The translations under genes were made by a program, and so were the position numbers. A stretch of 64,000 nucleotides of DNA, taken from JBCCDY01 sp039030555 (GTDB lineage Bacteria > Bacteroidota > Bacteroidia > Cytophagales > Cyclobacteriaceae). Numbering within the stretch: position 1 is the stretch's first letter; each line of letters opens with the position of its first letter. The stretch lies in NCBI GenBank assembly GCA_039030555.1, contig JBCCDY010000006.1, forward strand, positions 253,863 through 317,862, read 5' to 3'. The notes beneath the pieces were generated by a model. The model was given only the letters and a program-made list of their open reading frames with translations, was not told the origin of the DNA and did not search any database. This document shows positions 9,179 through 18,194 of this stretch, one piece after another.

Positions 9179-9706
9179 ATGGCAAAAACTAATTGGAATA
9201 TTGATCCTATGCATTCGGAAGTGCATTTCAAAGTAAAACATATGATGGTTTCTACTGTAACGGGAGCTTTTGACGAATTTGAAGGAAAGACTGAAGCAGA
9301 AGATGAGAATTTTGAGAATGGCACCTTTACATTCAAAGCAAAGACAGCCAGCATAAACACCAAGATCACAGATAGAGATAATCACCTAAAATCTGATGAT
9401 TTCTTTAATGCCGAAAAGTATCCTGAAATCACATTCAATTCTAAATCATTCATTAAAGATGGAGATGACTTTAAGTTAGTTGGAGATCTAACGATTAGAG
9501 ATGTGACTAGAGAAGTCGAACTGGAAGTAATTCACGATGGAGTAGCTGTTGACCCTTACGGTCAAACAAAGGCTGGATTTGAGTTGACTGGAAAAATCAA
9601 TAGAAAAGAATTCGGTCTGCAATGGAACGGAGTCACTGAAGCAGGAAGCGTAGTAGTCAGTGACACTGTACGACTGGTTTTAAATATACAGTTGATCAAG
9701 CAGTAA
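9179..9706 (+). CDS. YceI family protein (no signal peptide)
   Basis: 175 aa starting at ATG 9179 (MAKTNWNIDPMHSEVHFKVKHMM). The frame is open further upstream but the domain begins here. YceI hallmarks: VKHMMVSTVTGAFDEFEG, FKAKTASINTKITDRDNHLKSDDFFNAEKYPEITFNS, LTIRDVTREVELEV, and a C-terminal INRKEFGLQWN. Unlike the copy at 4127-4669 it lacks a signal peptide and is predicted to be cytoplasmic. This form is widespread and is often induced by stress. It lies close behind the amidohydrolase gene, probably in one transcript. Ligand unknown; isoprenoid or quinone binding is the family precedent. Confidence 0.88.
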   Translation: MAKTNWNIDPMHSEVHFKVKHMMVSTVTGAFDEFEGKTEAEDENFENGTFTFKAKTASINTKITDRDNHLKSDDFFNAEKYPEITFNSKSFIKDGDDFKLVGDLTIRDVTREVELEVIHDGVAVDPYGQTKAGFELTGKINRKEFGLQWNGVTEAGSVVVSDTVRLVLNIQLIKQ

Positions 9707-9736
9707 TTCATTTTAACGAATTCAGCGGGAAGCAAT

Positions 9737-9777
9737 ACACGGAGGCGGCACGAAACCTTTTAGTTCTTGCCTCCGGT
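9737..9777 (+). terminator. Hairpin after YceI gene, possible terminator
   Basis: CGGAGGC (9740-9746) pairs with GCCTCCG (9769-9775) across a 22-nt loop in the gap before the tyrosinase gene. A true U-run is lacking (GGTATTTCATCC follows), so the terminator call is weak. Confidence 0.3.
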
Positions 9778-9817
9778 ATTTCATCCTTATCAATAGCCTT
9801 AATTAACCAACTTCGTC

Positions 9818-11221
9818 ATGAACCAAAACAAGAATAAAGATTCCAGAAGGGAGTTTATAAAAAAGTCTAGTATCTCCACACTCGGTTTAGCAGGAATAGC
9901 ATTAGCGCCACAGGCATGTAAAAGTCCTAAGGTTAATGAAAACAAAGCACAGGCAACTAAACCTAGCTTAAACCCAAATGGCAATATGGTTGTCAGAAAG
10001 AATATTGCAGATATTCCAGCAGATGATCCAGAAATCAAGCTTTTCAAAGATGCGGTTCGAATTCTAAAGGGAAGGTCCGAAAAATCTCCTCTCGACCCGA
10101 TAGGTTGGACAGCCCATGGGATGCTTCACGCCACCTTTTGTGCTACCAGTATTTATTCTAATCAGGTTCATTACAATTGGTATGTGTGGCCATGGCATAG
10201 GCTATATCTTTGGGCTATGGAGCAAAAGCTTCAAAAAGTAGTTGCTGAGCCAAAATTAGCACTTCATTATTGGGATTGGACAAAGAAAAATACCATTCCT
10301 GATCATTATTGGGGTGAGGATAATCCGCTATTTAACATCACAAGAATGGTCTCTGCAAGTGATGAAATTCCAAAAGATTTTATCAATGTAGGGGCAAGCT
10401 TTCGAGCTAAAGATTATAAAACTTTTGGCGGGTATCCTGCCATTAAGCAAAGAGGTGAAGCGCAGCTAGACGGTCTTGCTGAACAGTCTTTTCATAACAA
10501 CATTCACAATTGGATCGGAGGCCAAATGGCTACTTTCACAGAGTCAGGTTTTGAACCTATCTTTTATGCTCACCATGGAAACTGTGACAGAATTTGGGAT
10601 GCATGGAGAAATTACGACCCTGAAAACCTTCTTCCAGAAGATGAAGAATGGCTAGAAAAAAGACTCTTTGCAACAGACGGTAACGGAACACCCGTTGACT
10701 TCAAAATTAAAGAGCTCTTATATATAGAAAAGCTCGGCTATCGATTTGCAGACCTTGACTTTAATCCGACTTATTGCAATCCTTATGAAGAAGCTGACCT
10801 TCCAAAGCGAGTAGAAGCATCGAATGATTGCATTGCCCCATTAAACATTAAAACCTCACAAACCGATGCTATTTATAAGGAGCTAATCAATAAGGAAAGA
10901 ACGCATGTCATCCTCCATTTTGAACGAGCTCAGCTTCCATATCAGCCCTATTGTGCCAGAGTATTCTTTGAATATGAAAAGAATGGCAAAAAGACGAGTA
11001 AGTACACCGGAACCTTTACGGTATTACCTATCCTCGATTTAGATTCTGTTTTACTCCAAAATGGTGTTCATCTTCAAATAGAGATTGAAAAAGAAATAGC
11101 AGAGGTGATTCAGGAAGGAAAAGATGTACAGGTAGTATTTCAGTCTGTACCGCTTCCTAACCGTGATATTCCAGATGAAATTCTCAAGCTAGAAAATATT
11201 TCATTGAAACTAGAAGCGTGA
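9818..11221 (+). CDS. Tyrosinase / polyphenol oxidase-like copper enzyme
   Basis: 467 aa. The N-terminus SRREFIKKSS plus a hydrophobic stretch is a Tat signal, with a Cys in the position of a lipobox (LAPQAC). Type-3 copper ligands are visible. CuA: H104, H118 and H127 (WPWHRLYLW), with C108 placed for the His-Cys thioether seen in catechol oxidases. CuB: H226 and H230 (HNNIHNW) and H253 (FYAHHGNCDRIWDAW). Spacing resembles plant-type polyphenol oxidase. The C-terminal ~130 residues (ARVFFEYEKN, YTGTFTVLP) look like the KFDV beta domain that shields the active site in the proenzyme. Predicted to oxidise o-diphenols to quinones in the periplasm or at the membrane. Its TGA overlaps the GTG start of the SCO1 gene. 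Confidence 0.9.
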   Translation: MNQNKNKDSRREFIKKSSISTLGLAGIALAPQACKSPKVNENKAQATKPSLNPNGNMVVRKNIADIPADDPEIKLFKDAVRILKGRSEKSPLDPIGWTAHGMLHATFCATSIYSNQVHYNWYVWPWHRLYLWAMEQKLQKVVAEPKLALHYWDWTKKNTIPDHYWGEDNPLFNITRMVSASDEIPKDFINVGASFRAKDYKTFGGYPAIKQRGEAQLDGLAEQSFHNNIHNWIGGQMATFTESGFEPIFYAHHGNCDRIWDAWRNYDPENLLPEDEEWLEKRLFATDGNGTPVDFKIKELLYIEKLGYRFADLDFNPTYCNPYEEADLPKRVEASNDCIAPLNIKTSQTDAIYKELINKERTHVILHFERAQLPYQPYCARVFFEYEKNGKKTSKYTGTFTVLPILDLDSVLLQNGVHLQIEIEKEIAEVIQEGKDVQVVFQSVPLPNRDIPDEILKLENISLKLEA

Positions 11222-11826
11222 GAAATCTACTGCTGTTAACGATTCTTTTTTTTGGTTGTGAAAATCGTTCTAACGAATCACTTCCTATTCTGGGTGAAAC
11301 AATAACAAATGAGTATACGGGAGAATTAATTCACTACAAAGTGCCTTCGTTTTCATTTCAGGATCAGTTGAATCAAACGATCTCGAATGAAGATTTTGAT
11401 GAAAAAATTTATGTGGCAGACTTTTTCTTTTCCAGCTGTCCAACCATATGCCCGAAAATGACAATGAACCTGAAGGACGTTCAAGATCACTTTATGGAAG
11501 AAGAAAGAGTTGGATTGATTTCATTTTCAATAGATCCTCAAAATGACACACCGAATGTCTTGAAGCAGTACGCCCAAAAATATGGCATTAGTGATGAAAA
11601 ATGGTCACTACTAACCGGAGCAGGTACCGACGTTTTTGAATTGGCCAAAGGATATAAAGTAAGAGCTTTCGACGATAGTTCTCCTTCAGAATTCAACCTT
11701 ATTCATGACGGTACTTTCGTGCTAATTGATGGAAAAAGAAGAATTCGGGGGTACTACAATGGACTCGATGAAGGTGATATAAACAGGCTAATTAATGATG
11801 TAACTATCCTTTTAAAATCAGAATAA
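11218..11826 (+). CDS. SCO1/SenC copper chaperone lipoprotein
   Basis: 202 aa. GTG start at 11218, overlapping the tyrosinase stop by 4 nt, which argues for translational coupling. A short signal ends in a lipobox (LLTILFFGC). Thioredoxin-fold SCO1 domain with the copper-binding C74-PTI-C78 motif in FFFSSCPTICPKM and the third ligand H163 (LIHDGTFVLID). SCO proteins deliver copper to the CuA site of cytochrome oxidase or act as thiol reductases. Here the tight coupling to a copper oxidase suggests metallation of the tyrosinase, an inference from context. Confidence 0.92.
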   Translation: MRNLLLLTILFFGCENRSNESLPILGETITNEYTGELIHYKVPSFSFQDQLNQTISNEDFDEKIYVADFFFSSCPTICPKMTMNLKDVQDHFMEEERVGLISFSIDPQNDTPNVLKQYAQKYGISDEKWSLLTGAGTDVFELAKGYKVRAFDDSSPSEFNLIHDGTFVLIDGKRRIRGYYNGLDEGDINRLINDVTILLKSE

Positions 11827-11831
11827 CAGTA

Positions 11832-12260
11832 ATGACCATCTTAAAATATATACTCCAAACTGAAATTTCGGAAAGCACTAAAAATCTAAGCTTGTTGATC
11901 TTTAGAGTGACTATCTCCATCTCACTGTTTAATACACACGGCCTAAAAAAGATCATTCATTTTGAAGATACTTTAAACAACATTCCAGACCCATTGGGAA
12001 TGGGTTCGGAGCTCAGTACGTTCTTTGCGATTTTTGCAAACGTTTTTTGCCCTCTCTTAATAGTACTTGGTGTTCTTACACGGCTTGCGATTATTCCGAT
12101 TTTATCCATTACACTAATTGGCTTTTTTGTGGTTCATGCTGCGGATCCCTGGTCAGTTAGGGATGTCCCATTAATGTACTCTATAGTTTTTTCTCTATTT
12201 CTGATACTTGGACCTGGTAAATACTCAATTGATCAATCCATCATAAACAGACTTAAATGA
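11832..12260 (+). CDS. DoxX family membrane protein
   Basis: 142 aa with four predicted membrane segments: about residues 20-38, 58-85, 88-105 and 115-130. The DoxX-type pattern is LIFRVTISISLFNTHGLKKI, then VFCPLLIVLGVLTRLAIIPI, then a segment ending LFLILGPGKYSID. DoxX proteins are inner-membrane proteins linked to redox or thiosulfate metabolism and to oxidative-stress complexes; the precise role is unsettled. It starts 5 nt after the SCO1 gene and is surely in the same transcript as tyrosinase and SCO1. A partner role in electron or quinone handling is plausible but not shown. Confidence 0.85.
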   Translation: MTILKYILQTEISESTKNLSLLIFRVTISISLFNTHGLKKIIHFEDTLNNIPDPLGMGSELSTFFAIFANVFCPLLIVLGVLTRLAIIPILSITLIGFFVVHAADPWSVRDVPLMYSIVFSLFLILGPGKYSIDQSIINRLK

Positions 12261-12303
12261 TCATACACATCTCATTCATCCAAAATTTCTGATCAAGTAA
12301 ATC

Positions 12304-13677
12304 ATGAAAAAGGTATTATCGATCTCGCTATTGGTCGTTTTATCAATAATTTCTTTAAAGGGTTTTGCGCAGGAAAGTGTATTAGAAGAGGAAGAAAAAG
12401 ATTATACCTTCAAACTATTAAGGCAGGAAGACGACCTTTCGTATTTTCAAAAACTGGAAAAAACCAACCCTTATCAAAAAGCGAAAGCAATCGCACTTGG
12501 CTCAATGGCTCAGCTATCGTTTGGTGGTAGTCTACGATTGCAGAGAGAACGATTTGTAAATGAAACTTTCGATAGTGAAGCAGAAGAGGATAATGGTTGG
12601 TTCCTTCAACGTATTCTACTTCATGCTGATTTAACAATAAAAAACAATTTAAAGGTATTCGCTGAACTCAATAGTTCAATTGCTTACGATAGGGAAGTTC
12701 TTACTCTTGTAGATGAAGATCAATTGGCTGTTAATCAGCTGTTGATTTCGTACCAGCTGGATCACTGGTTATTTACAATTGGTAGAGAAAACTTAAAAGT
12801 AGGAAGCAGACGCTTAATTGATCCTCGTGAAGGTCCTAACGTTCGTCGAAGTTTCGACTTGATTAAAATTGAGTACGATAAAGATGGCTGGCAACACAAT
12901 TTGCTATATGGAATTCCTGTGTTTCCAGAACGTGAGATTTTCGACAATGATTTCTTACATGTGGAAGAATCACTTTGGGGATACTACATCGCTCGAAATT
13001 TTGAGAAACTGGTTATTCCTAGAATCGATCTATATTATCTCGGATTTTGGAGAGATGAAAGCGCTTATGAAGTGGGTATTGAAGATGAGATCCGTCATTC
13101 TATTGGCCTGCGAACCTTTCGAGATTTTGGAAATTGGGGATATGATAATGAATTCGTCTATCAATTTGGAGATTTTGGTGATAATGGTATCTCTGCCTGG
13201 ACTATTTCATTCAATGCTCATTACCAAATCAAAAAGAATCAGCGATTTGGTTTAAAAACAGAGGTTATTAGCGGAAATGATCAAGAATCATCCAATCTAA
13301 ACACTTTTAATCCACTATACCCAAGAGGAGCATACTTTGGCCGTGTGGCACGTATAGGCCCTGCTAACCTAATTGATATTCATCCCTACTGGAACATACA
13401 AATAGGGAAATTTTTTATTGAACTAGACTATGATACGTTTTGGAGAAATTCAGTAGATGATGCTGTATATGGTCCAGCTTTAACAATTGAGTTTTCAGGT
13501 GATTCAGATGAGCGATTTATTGCACATCAATTCGGCACACTTTTTAATTGGGAACCCAAGCCGTTCCTGACACTGGAATTTGAAACGAACTATATATTAC
13601 CTGGCTCTTTTTTAGATGATATTGAACTCGATGATAACCTTTTTCATATGGTTTTTACGGCTGATATTAAATTCTAA
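12304..13677 (+). CDS. Alginate-export-type outer-membrane porin
   Basis: 457 aa with a signal peptide (LLVVLSIISLKGFAQ). The body resembles the AlgE/alginate_exp porin family: SFGGSLRLQRERFVNE, WFLQRILLHADLTIKNNLKVFAELNSS, a conserved WLFTIGRENLKVGSRRLIDPREGPNVRRSFD, and alternating beta strands to a C-terminal aromatic FTADIKF. Predicted 16-18 stranded outer-membrane channel. It follows the DoxX gene by 43 nt and closes the tyrosinase-SCO1-DoxX unit, so it may admit a phenolic or acidic substrate. Substrate not determinable from sequence. Confidence 0.85.
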   Translation: MKKVLSISLLVVLSIISLKGFAQESVLEEEEKDYTFKLLRQEDDLSYFQKLEKTNPYQKAKAIALGSMAQLSFGGSLRLQRERFVNETFDSEAEEDNGWFLQRILLHADLTIKNNLKVFAELNSSIAYDREVLTLVDEDQLAVNQLLISYQLDHWLFTIGRENLKVGSRRLIDPREGPNVRRSFDLIKIEYDKDGWQHNLLYGIPVFPEREIFDNDFLHVEESLWGYYIARNFEKLVIPRIDLYYLGFWRDESAYEVGIEDEIRHSIGLRTFRDFGNWGYDNEFVYQFGDFGDNGISAWTISFNAHYQIKKNQRFGLKTEVISGNDQESSNLNTFNPLYPRGAYFGRVARIGPANLIDIHPYWNIQIGKFFIELDYDTFWRNSVDDAVYGPALTIEFSGDSDERFIAHQFGTLFNWEPKPFLTLEFETNYILPGSFLDDIELDDNLFHMVFTADIKF

Positions 13678-13796
13678 TAAACTGACATGAAAAGTTTTTT
13701 CCTTACAATTATATAATTGATCGCTCATATGGTTTTCCAAATTTTAGTAGGCAAAATCATGTTAAAAAGCCAAATTGAGATTATGATTATTTAGAT

Positions 13797-14183
13797 ATGA
13801 AAGCAACAGAAATCGTTCTTGAACTGATGGTTAAGGACGTTCAGGAAACCATACAATTCTATTCTGAAATTCTAGAATTTGAGTTAGAAGCAAAAGAGGA
13901 AGATAATGGAAAATTGTATTGGGCAAAGCTTTCTAATCATGGTTTTAGTATTTCCTTAAAAGAAGAAGGTCGTTTGAAATCAGAAGAAGAATTCATGAAA
14001 GAATACAAAGTTGGTGGAAGTTTTTCACTATGCTTTCAGGTAGATGATCTGGAACATCAATATGAAAGGGTTAAAGTTAAATGCGAATTGTTTAACCATC
14101 CTCATCTTACACCTTGTGGTGCCACTCAATTTTCCATGAAAGACAACAATGGGTATGTAATAAACTTTGAAAGGTTTAATTGA
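13797..14183 (+). CDS. VOC-fold (glyoxalase/bleomycin-resistance-like) protein
   Basis: 128 aa, one vicinal-oxygen-chelate domain: LMVKDVQETIQFYSEIL as the first beta-alpha unit, KLYWAKLSNHGFSISLKEEG, FSLCFQVDDLEHQYERVK, and a C-terminal FSMKDNNGYVINFERF. No signal peptide. Cannot be assigned to a particular VOC activity (antibiotic binding, lyase or isomerase). A decayed second copy lies 1.04 kb downstream at 15225-15543, on the other side of the DUF5996 gene. Confidence 0.85.
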   Translation: MKATEIVLELMVKDVQETIQFYSEILEFELEAKEEDNGKLYWAKLSNHGFSISLKEEGRLKSEEEFMKEYKVGGSFSLCFQVDDLEHQYERVKVKCELFNHPHLTPCGATQFSMKDNNGYVINFERFN

Positions 14184-14227
14184 AGTTATTCACCTGTTTT
14201 TCAGTAATAATCTAAAAATTTACACCA

Positions 14228-15130
14228 ATGAACGACCGACAATTTCCAGAATTACCATTAGAAGCATGGGAAGAGTCAAAAATTACTTTGCACCTGTGGC
14301 TACAAATTATAGGGAAGGTAAAGCTGGATTTGATGCCCAAAAGAAACCATTGGTGGAACATCACCCTTTTCGTTAGTCCTTCTGGAATAACAAGTGGTCC
14401 AATTCCTTATGGGAGTGGATGTTTTCAGTTTGACTTTAATTTCATGAGTCACTCGTTTTCGACTTCTACAAGTTGGGGTAATGCAATTTCATTCGATTTA
14501 TTTGATGGACTTTCGGTTAGGCAGTTTCATAATCAATTCTTTGATGGACTCAAATCGTTAGGGATCAATAGTAAAATTATAGGTGTTCCATATGATCATC
14601 CATGTAAAGAGCCTTTTGCAGAATGCGAAACCCATAAAAGTTATAATACGGAATACGTTCAGCGTTTCTGGCAAGCCTTAATCACCGTTGATGGGGTTTT
14701 CAAAGAGTTTTCAGGTAGATTTTATGGTAAGGTGAGTCCATCTCAAATTTATTGGCATCATATGGATTTGGCAGCAACCCGATTTAATGGGAAGAAAGGC
14801 CCGGAGCTATCTACCGACTCAACAATTGCAGATAAAGAAGCTTACTCACACGAAGTAATAAGTGCTGGTTTTTGGGCTGGAGATGAAAATGTAAGAGGTG
14901 CGGCTTTCTATAGTTATACCTACCCTTCACCTGAAGGAATTGATCAAGAACCTTTGAGGCCAGCTTCAGCAAATTGGATAGATGCAAACGGCAGTCCGAT
15001 GGCAATGCTCATGTATGATGACTTATTGAAAGAAAAAGACCCAAGAGCTGAATTATTGAACTTCCTTGAATCGAGTTACGCCGCGGGAGCGAAGCTTGCA
15101 AATTGGTCAAAAGAATTGATGGAGGGTTAA
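14228..15130 (+). CDS. DUF5996 family protein
   Basis: 300 aa. Recognised by ELPLEAWEESKITLHLWLQIIGKVKL at the N-terminus, HWWNITLFVSPSGITSGPIPY, HMDLAATRFNGKKGP, and the repeated Glu/Tyr-rich segment EVISAGFWAGDENVRGAAFYSYTYP. These are typical of the widespread DUF5996 family, which has no known function. No signal peptide; predicted cytoplasmic. ATG at 14228, 44 nt after the VOC gene, so the two are likely co-expressed. It is flanked by the intact VOC gene and its degenerate copy, suggesting a local duplication that included neighbours. Confidence 0.82.
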   Translation: MNDRQFPELPLEAWEESKITLHLWLQIIGKVKLDLMPKRNHWWNITLFVSPSGITSGPIPYGSGCFQFDFNFMSHSFSTSTSWGNAISFDLFDGLSVRQFHNQFFDGLKSLGINSKIIGVPYDHPCKEPFAECETHKSYNTEYVQRFWQALITVDGVFKEFSGRFYGKVSPSQIYWHHMDLAATRFNGKKGPELSTDSTIADKEAYSHEVISAGFWAGDENVRGAAFYSYTYPSPEGIDQEPLRPASANWIDANGSPMAMLMYDDLLKEKDPRAELLNFLESSYAAGAKLANWSKELMEG

Positions 15131-15224
15131 ATAAGTTAATCAATTCAGGTAGTCTATCCCTCAGCCAATTAAAGACTTATTTTCAAGAATTCTGACGTAT
15201 CCAGTTCCTTCAATTTCTCAAAAC

Positions 15225-15543
15225 TCAGAAATGTTCCAATTCTGATGCACATATTTTGATATTGGAAGCAAAACAGGAAGAGAATGAGGAAGTTGTATTG
15301 TATAAAGCTTTCAAATCTTGGTTTTAGTATTTCTCTGGAGCAGAAAGATCGTCCAAAACCGGAAGAAAAGTTTATGAAGCAATATGAAGTTGGAGGAAGC
15401 TTTTCACTATGCTTTCAGGTAGATGATCTTGAAAGTGGAAGCTAAATGTGAGTTGTTCAATCATCCTTATTTAACTCCATGCAGAGCTATCCAATTCTCC
15501 ATGAAGGACAATAACGGTTACATTATAACTTTGAGCAATTCTA
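15225..15543 (+). pseudogene. Decayed duplicate of the VOC gene at 13797-14183
   Basis: DNA clearly alignable to the upstream VOC gene. Shared stretches include TTTTCACTATGCTTTCAGG followed by TAGATGATCT, and CAATTCTCCATGAAGGACAA against CAATTTTCCATGAAAGACAA. Differences: about 45 bp are missing near the start, a 1-bp insertion falls before the AAAGCTTTC block, about 14 bp are missing after GATGATCT, and a further 1-bp loss lies near the end. No open frame covers it. The remnant touches the stop of the minus-strand GAF gene at 15541-15543. Function is lost; this is a relic of tandem duplication. Confidence 0.85.
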
Positions 15544-17277
15544 ATAATATGAAGTTAAACTCAAATGATAGCCTTCATCACCGACGAACACTTTAACGTT
15601 CTTTTCTCGTTTCCCCCGATCCAGATTAGAACTTTCGTATAGAACATCCTCTACATTATTTTCTAGTCGGAATCCAACGCCTTCATCTTCAAAATCCATA
15701 ATTGGCTTCACTATAGGTTTTTCATTGACAACCAATATCAGCATTCCGCTGAACATACCTTCATAATATACAGGCGTAACTAATTGAAAGTTGATCCTAT
15801 TATCTTTTCTTCTTGGCATTTCGACATAGGTATCGTCTTTACTTCTAGAAGCGAGTTTTGCGTACATCTCATTATCGCACCATATTTCCCTGCCCTTAGC
15901 TTTAATCACCTTTTCGTTTTTGTCTCTTTCCGCGTATGCGATTTCAGACTGATCCATTCCAAAGAATGATATTGAATCGTATAACTTTTTTGTCTCTAGT
16001 AAACTCGAGATGATCACTAAAAAACGATCTATCCAAGACTCTAAGGTAGAACCATCTTGAGGATCGGTACCACCGTTCATCTGTGATCTGAGTACACCCA
16101 AGATCGGCGGTACTTTTTTAAGAAAATCGAGTTCAATGATGGCTGTATCTACAGCGTTGATGATTTGTATTTGACTTTCGTTGAGATAGCGATCCACTTT
16201 ACTCTCTTCAAGTTGGATTAAAGTAGTTTTTAAATCCATCTCCTTTCTCCGCATATCTTCCTGAGTGGCTTCCAACTCTTCCAGATTTTGCCGGAGCTCT
16301 TCTTCCTGACTTCTCATATGCTCCTGCTGCTCTCTAGCCTCATCAAGAAGGTATTTTGTTTTATAGGACACTTTATTGGAAGATAGGGTAGACGCTATAT
16401 TCTCACCTAATTTCTCCAGGAGTTCGATATGGTGCTCTTCAAATTTTTTGAAAGAAGCCAATTCCAGTACTCCCTGAACCTCTTCATTTAGGATTAAGGG
16501 TAAAATAACGATGTACTTAGGAGGTGCATCACCTAAACCGGAAGTGATGTGGAGGTAATCATTAGGTATTTCAGTTAGACGGGTCATCTCTTTTTCAAGA
16601 TAAGCCTGACCCACAAGCCCCTGCCCTATTTCAATCCGTTTTTCCATAAACTTCTGCCTACTAAAGGCATAGCACGAGCGAAGTTCCAAATAGATATCGT
16701 TTTCATTGTCATCGTTCAAAATGAAAATACCTCCCTGGTTTGCTTCCAAATACTTTACAAGGTTTGTTATGATATCATCAAATAGTTTCTGTTCGTTATC
16801 ATTAGTGCTTCGCAGAACACTAATAAACGTAGCTAAGCCTTCTGAAACCCATCTTCTTTTTTGTTCTTGGTCCGCATTTTCTTTCAGGCTTTCCTTGAGT
16901 TGATTGAGAGTCTGGACAATCTCATTATCATCTGAAACTTCGATCTCCACATTGTAATCCCCTTCCATAATTCTCTGAGCATAATTTGTGACTGACTTCG
17001 TTTTAATGAGTTCATCTAAGAGCTTCTTTTCGAATTCTTCTTCTTTCTTGTTTTCTCTGGTCCAAAAAAGATAAGAAGCCCCTGTAGCTAAGAAAGGAAT
17101 AAGATCAAGCAGGTAATGAATTGGATTTAAGCTATGTAGCTTGAATAGAGACTTAAAGGATAGCGGTAAATCTTTAAAATAAACATCAAGACTCCAAATT
17201 ATTAAGACTGTACCAATTCCGATTAGAGCACCATAAAGAATGTATCTCTTTAATGAGCTTTCATGTTGATTGTTCAT
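15541..17277 (-). CDS. Membrane-bound GAF-domain sensor protein with coiled coil
   Basis: 578 aa. Two N-terminal membrane segments (about 11-30 and 52-70), then a HAMP-like linker (NYAQRIMEGDYNVEIEVSDDNEIVQTLNQLKESL). A GAF domain follows at about 140-300 (GIFILNDDNENDIYLELRSCYAF, GQGLVGQAYLEKEM, GVLELASFKKFEEHHIELLEKLGENIASTL). A Glu-rich coiled coil covers about 305-360, and a C-terminal sensory-like domain contains YDSISFFGMDQSEIAYAERD and VTPVYYEGMFSGMLILVV. No histidine-kinase, GGDEF or PP2C output was seen. This architecture is common in Cytophagales; ligand and partner unknown. The gene stands alone. Confidence 0.8.
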   Translation of the reverse strand: MNNQHESSLKRYILYGALIGIGTVLIIWSLDVYFKDLPLSFKSLFKLHSLNPIHYLLDLIPFLATGASYLFWTRENKKEEEFEKKLLDELIKTKSVTNYAQRIMEGDYNVEIEVSDDNEIVQTLNQLKESLKENADQEQKRRWVSEGLATFISVLRSTNDNEQKLFDDIITNLVKYLEANQGGIFILNDDNENDIYLELRSCYAFSRQKFMEKRIEIGQGLVGQAYLEKEMTRLTEIPNDYLHITSGLGDAPPKYIVILPLILNEEVQGVLELASFKKFEEHHIELLEKLGENIASTLSSNKVSYKTKYLLDEAREQQEHMRSQEEELRQNLEELEATQEDMRRKEMDLKTTLIQLEESKVDRYLNESQIQIINAVDTAIIELDFLKKVPPILGVLRSQMNGGTDPQDGSTLESWIDRFLVIISSLLETKKLYDSISFFGMDQSEIAYAERDKNEKVIKAKGREIWCDNEMYAKLASRSKDDTYVEMPRRKDNRINFQLVTPVYYEGMFSGMLILVVNEKPIVKPIMDFEDEGVGFRLENNVEDVLYESSNLDRGKREKNVKVFVGDEGYHLSLTSYY

Positions 17278-17429
17278 ATTAATTAGGCTGGCTTAAGGGT
17301 TTCACCCTATAGTTTTCTATAAAAATAGAAAAACCAATGAATACTGCATAGGAAGGCAGCTTTCATTAACACCTGATTCCGATTACATATACTCCAAGCT
17401 TGAAAAACAGGTTTATTCACTCATGCAAA

Positions 17430-18194
17430 TCAGAATCCTATGAATGACAAGCCTAGAGTAAAATACGAAGCTTCTGTTTGTTCTGGTCCTTGATCGCTTT
17501 CGAATAGTTGAGTAAAGCGGTTTTTAACAAAAACATTAAACCCTCCTATGCCCACTCTTCCAATAATACCTAATTGAAATGGGTTTAGATTGAAGTCATT
17601 TCTGACCCTGTTTTTAAAACGTTCCTGATCATTTTCATACACAATTTTAGTATGACCTGTTAAGAAAATACTTGCTAGTACCCCAACGGATAATCTTAGT
17701 CCTCTATCCTTATTATGCTTATTCTTATAATACCTGAATTCCAAAGGGATATCAATATAGTGTGCTGCCAACTTAGACTTTTCAATAGAGGAGAAATCGA
17801 AGTTATCGAACCTGGCGTCGAACTCAACCAGTCTCACAGCCTCACTTTCTTCGTTTCTATCAATACTTAATGTAAAATCCTCCCTGAAATCAAACTTTTC
17901 AAAAGTAATCCCAATACCCGGATTAATACTAAAATGACTATCCTCCCATTCAAAAGCATACATATAGGTTAAGGAAAGTGACTTTGAACCCCAAAAACCG
18001 GTTTCGAAGTCGCCTGAAGAATTATTCAAAAAATTGAACCCGAAGTCAACGATTACGTTCCCTGGCACTTCATAAGACTTTTCATATCTATTTTCCTCTT
18101 CATCACTTTGAGAATTCTCCTGTGACATACTCCAGAACGGAATTAATAAACAGAATATAAACGAAAGGCTTCGAAACAACCTGACTTCAGTCAT
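17430..18194 (-). CDS. Outer-membrane beta-barrel protein (PorT-like)
   Basis: About 254 aa from the ATG complementary to 18192-18194, giving a signal peptide (LFRSLSFIFCLLIPFWSMSQ). The frame is open further upstream, but that would run deep into the kelch gene. The mature part alternates beta strands with short turns (VIVDFGFNFLNNSS, SLSLTYMYAFEW, HFSINPGIGITFEKFDF, YIDIPLEFRYYKNK, LRLSVGVLASIFLTGHTKI) and ends ASYFTLGLSFIGF with a terminal aromatic. This is an 8-stranded PorT/OmpA-like barrel. It overlaps the stop of the kelch gene by 8 nt, so it is translationally coupled to it. Function unknown. Confidence 0.78.
   Translation of the reverse strand: MTEVRLFRSLSFIFCLLIPFWSMSQENSQSDEEENRYEKSYEVPGNVIVDFGFNFLNNSSGDFETGFWGSKSLSLTYMYAFEWEDSHFSINPGIGITFEKFDFREDFTLSIDRNEESEAVRLVEFDARFDNFDFSSIEKSKLAAHYIDIPLEFRYYKNKHNKDRGLRLSVGVLASIFLTGHTKIVYENDQERFKNRVRNDFNLNPFQLGIIGRVGIGGFNVFVKNRFTQLFESDQGPEQTEASYFTLGLSFIGF

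Noticed and set aside
17311..17332. TTTTCTAT/ATAGAAAA hairpin downstream of the GAF gene promoter region
   Set aside because: Short and wholly AT-rich, with no clear U-run or matching gene end; likely chance.
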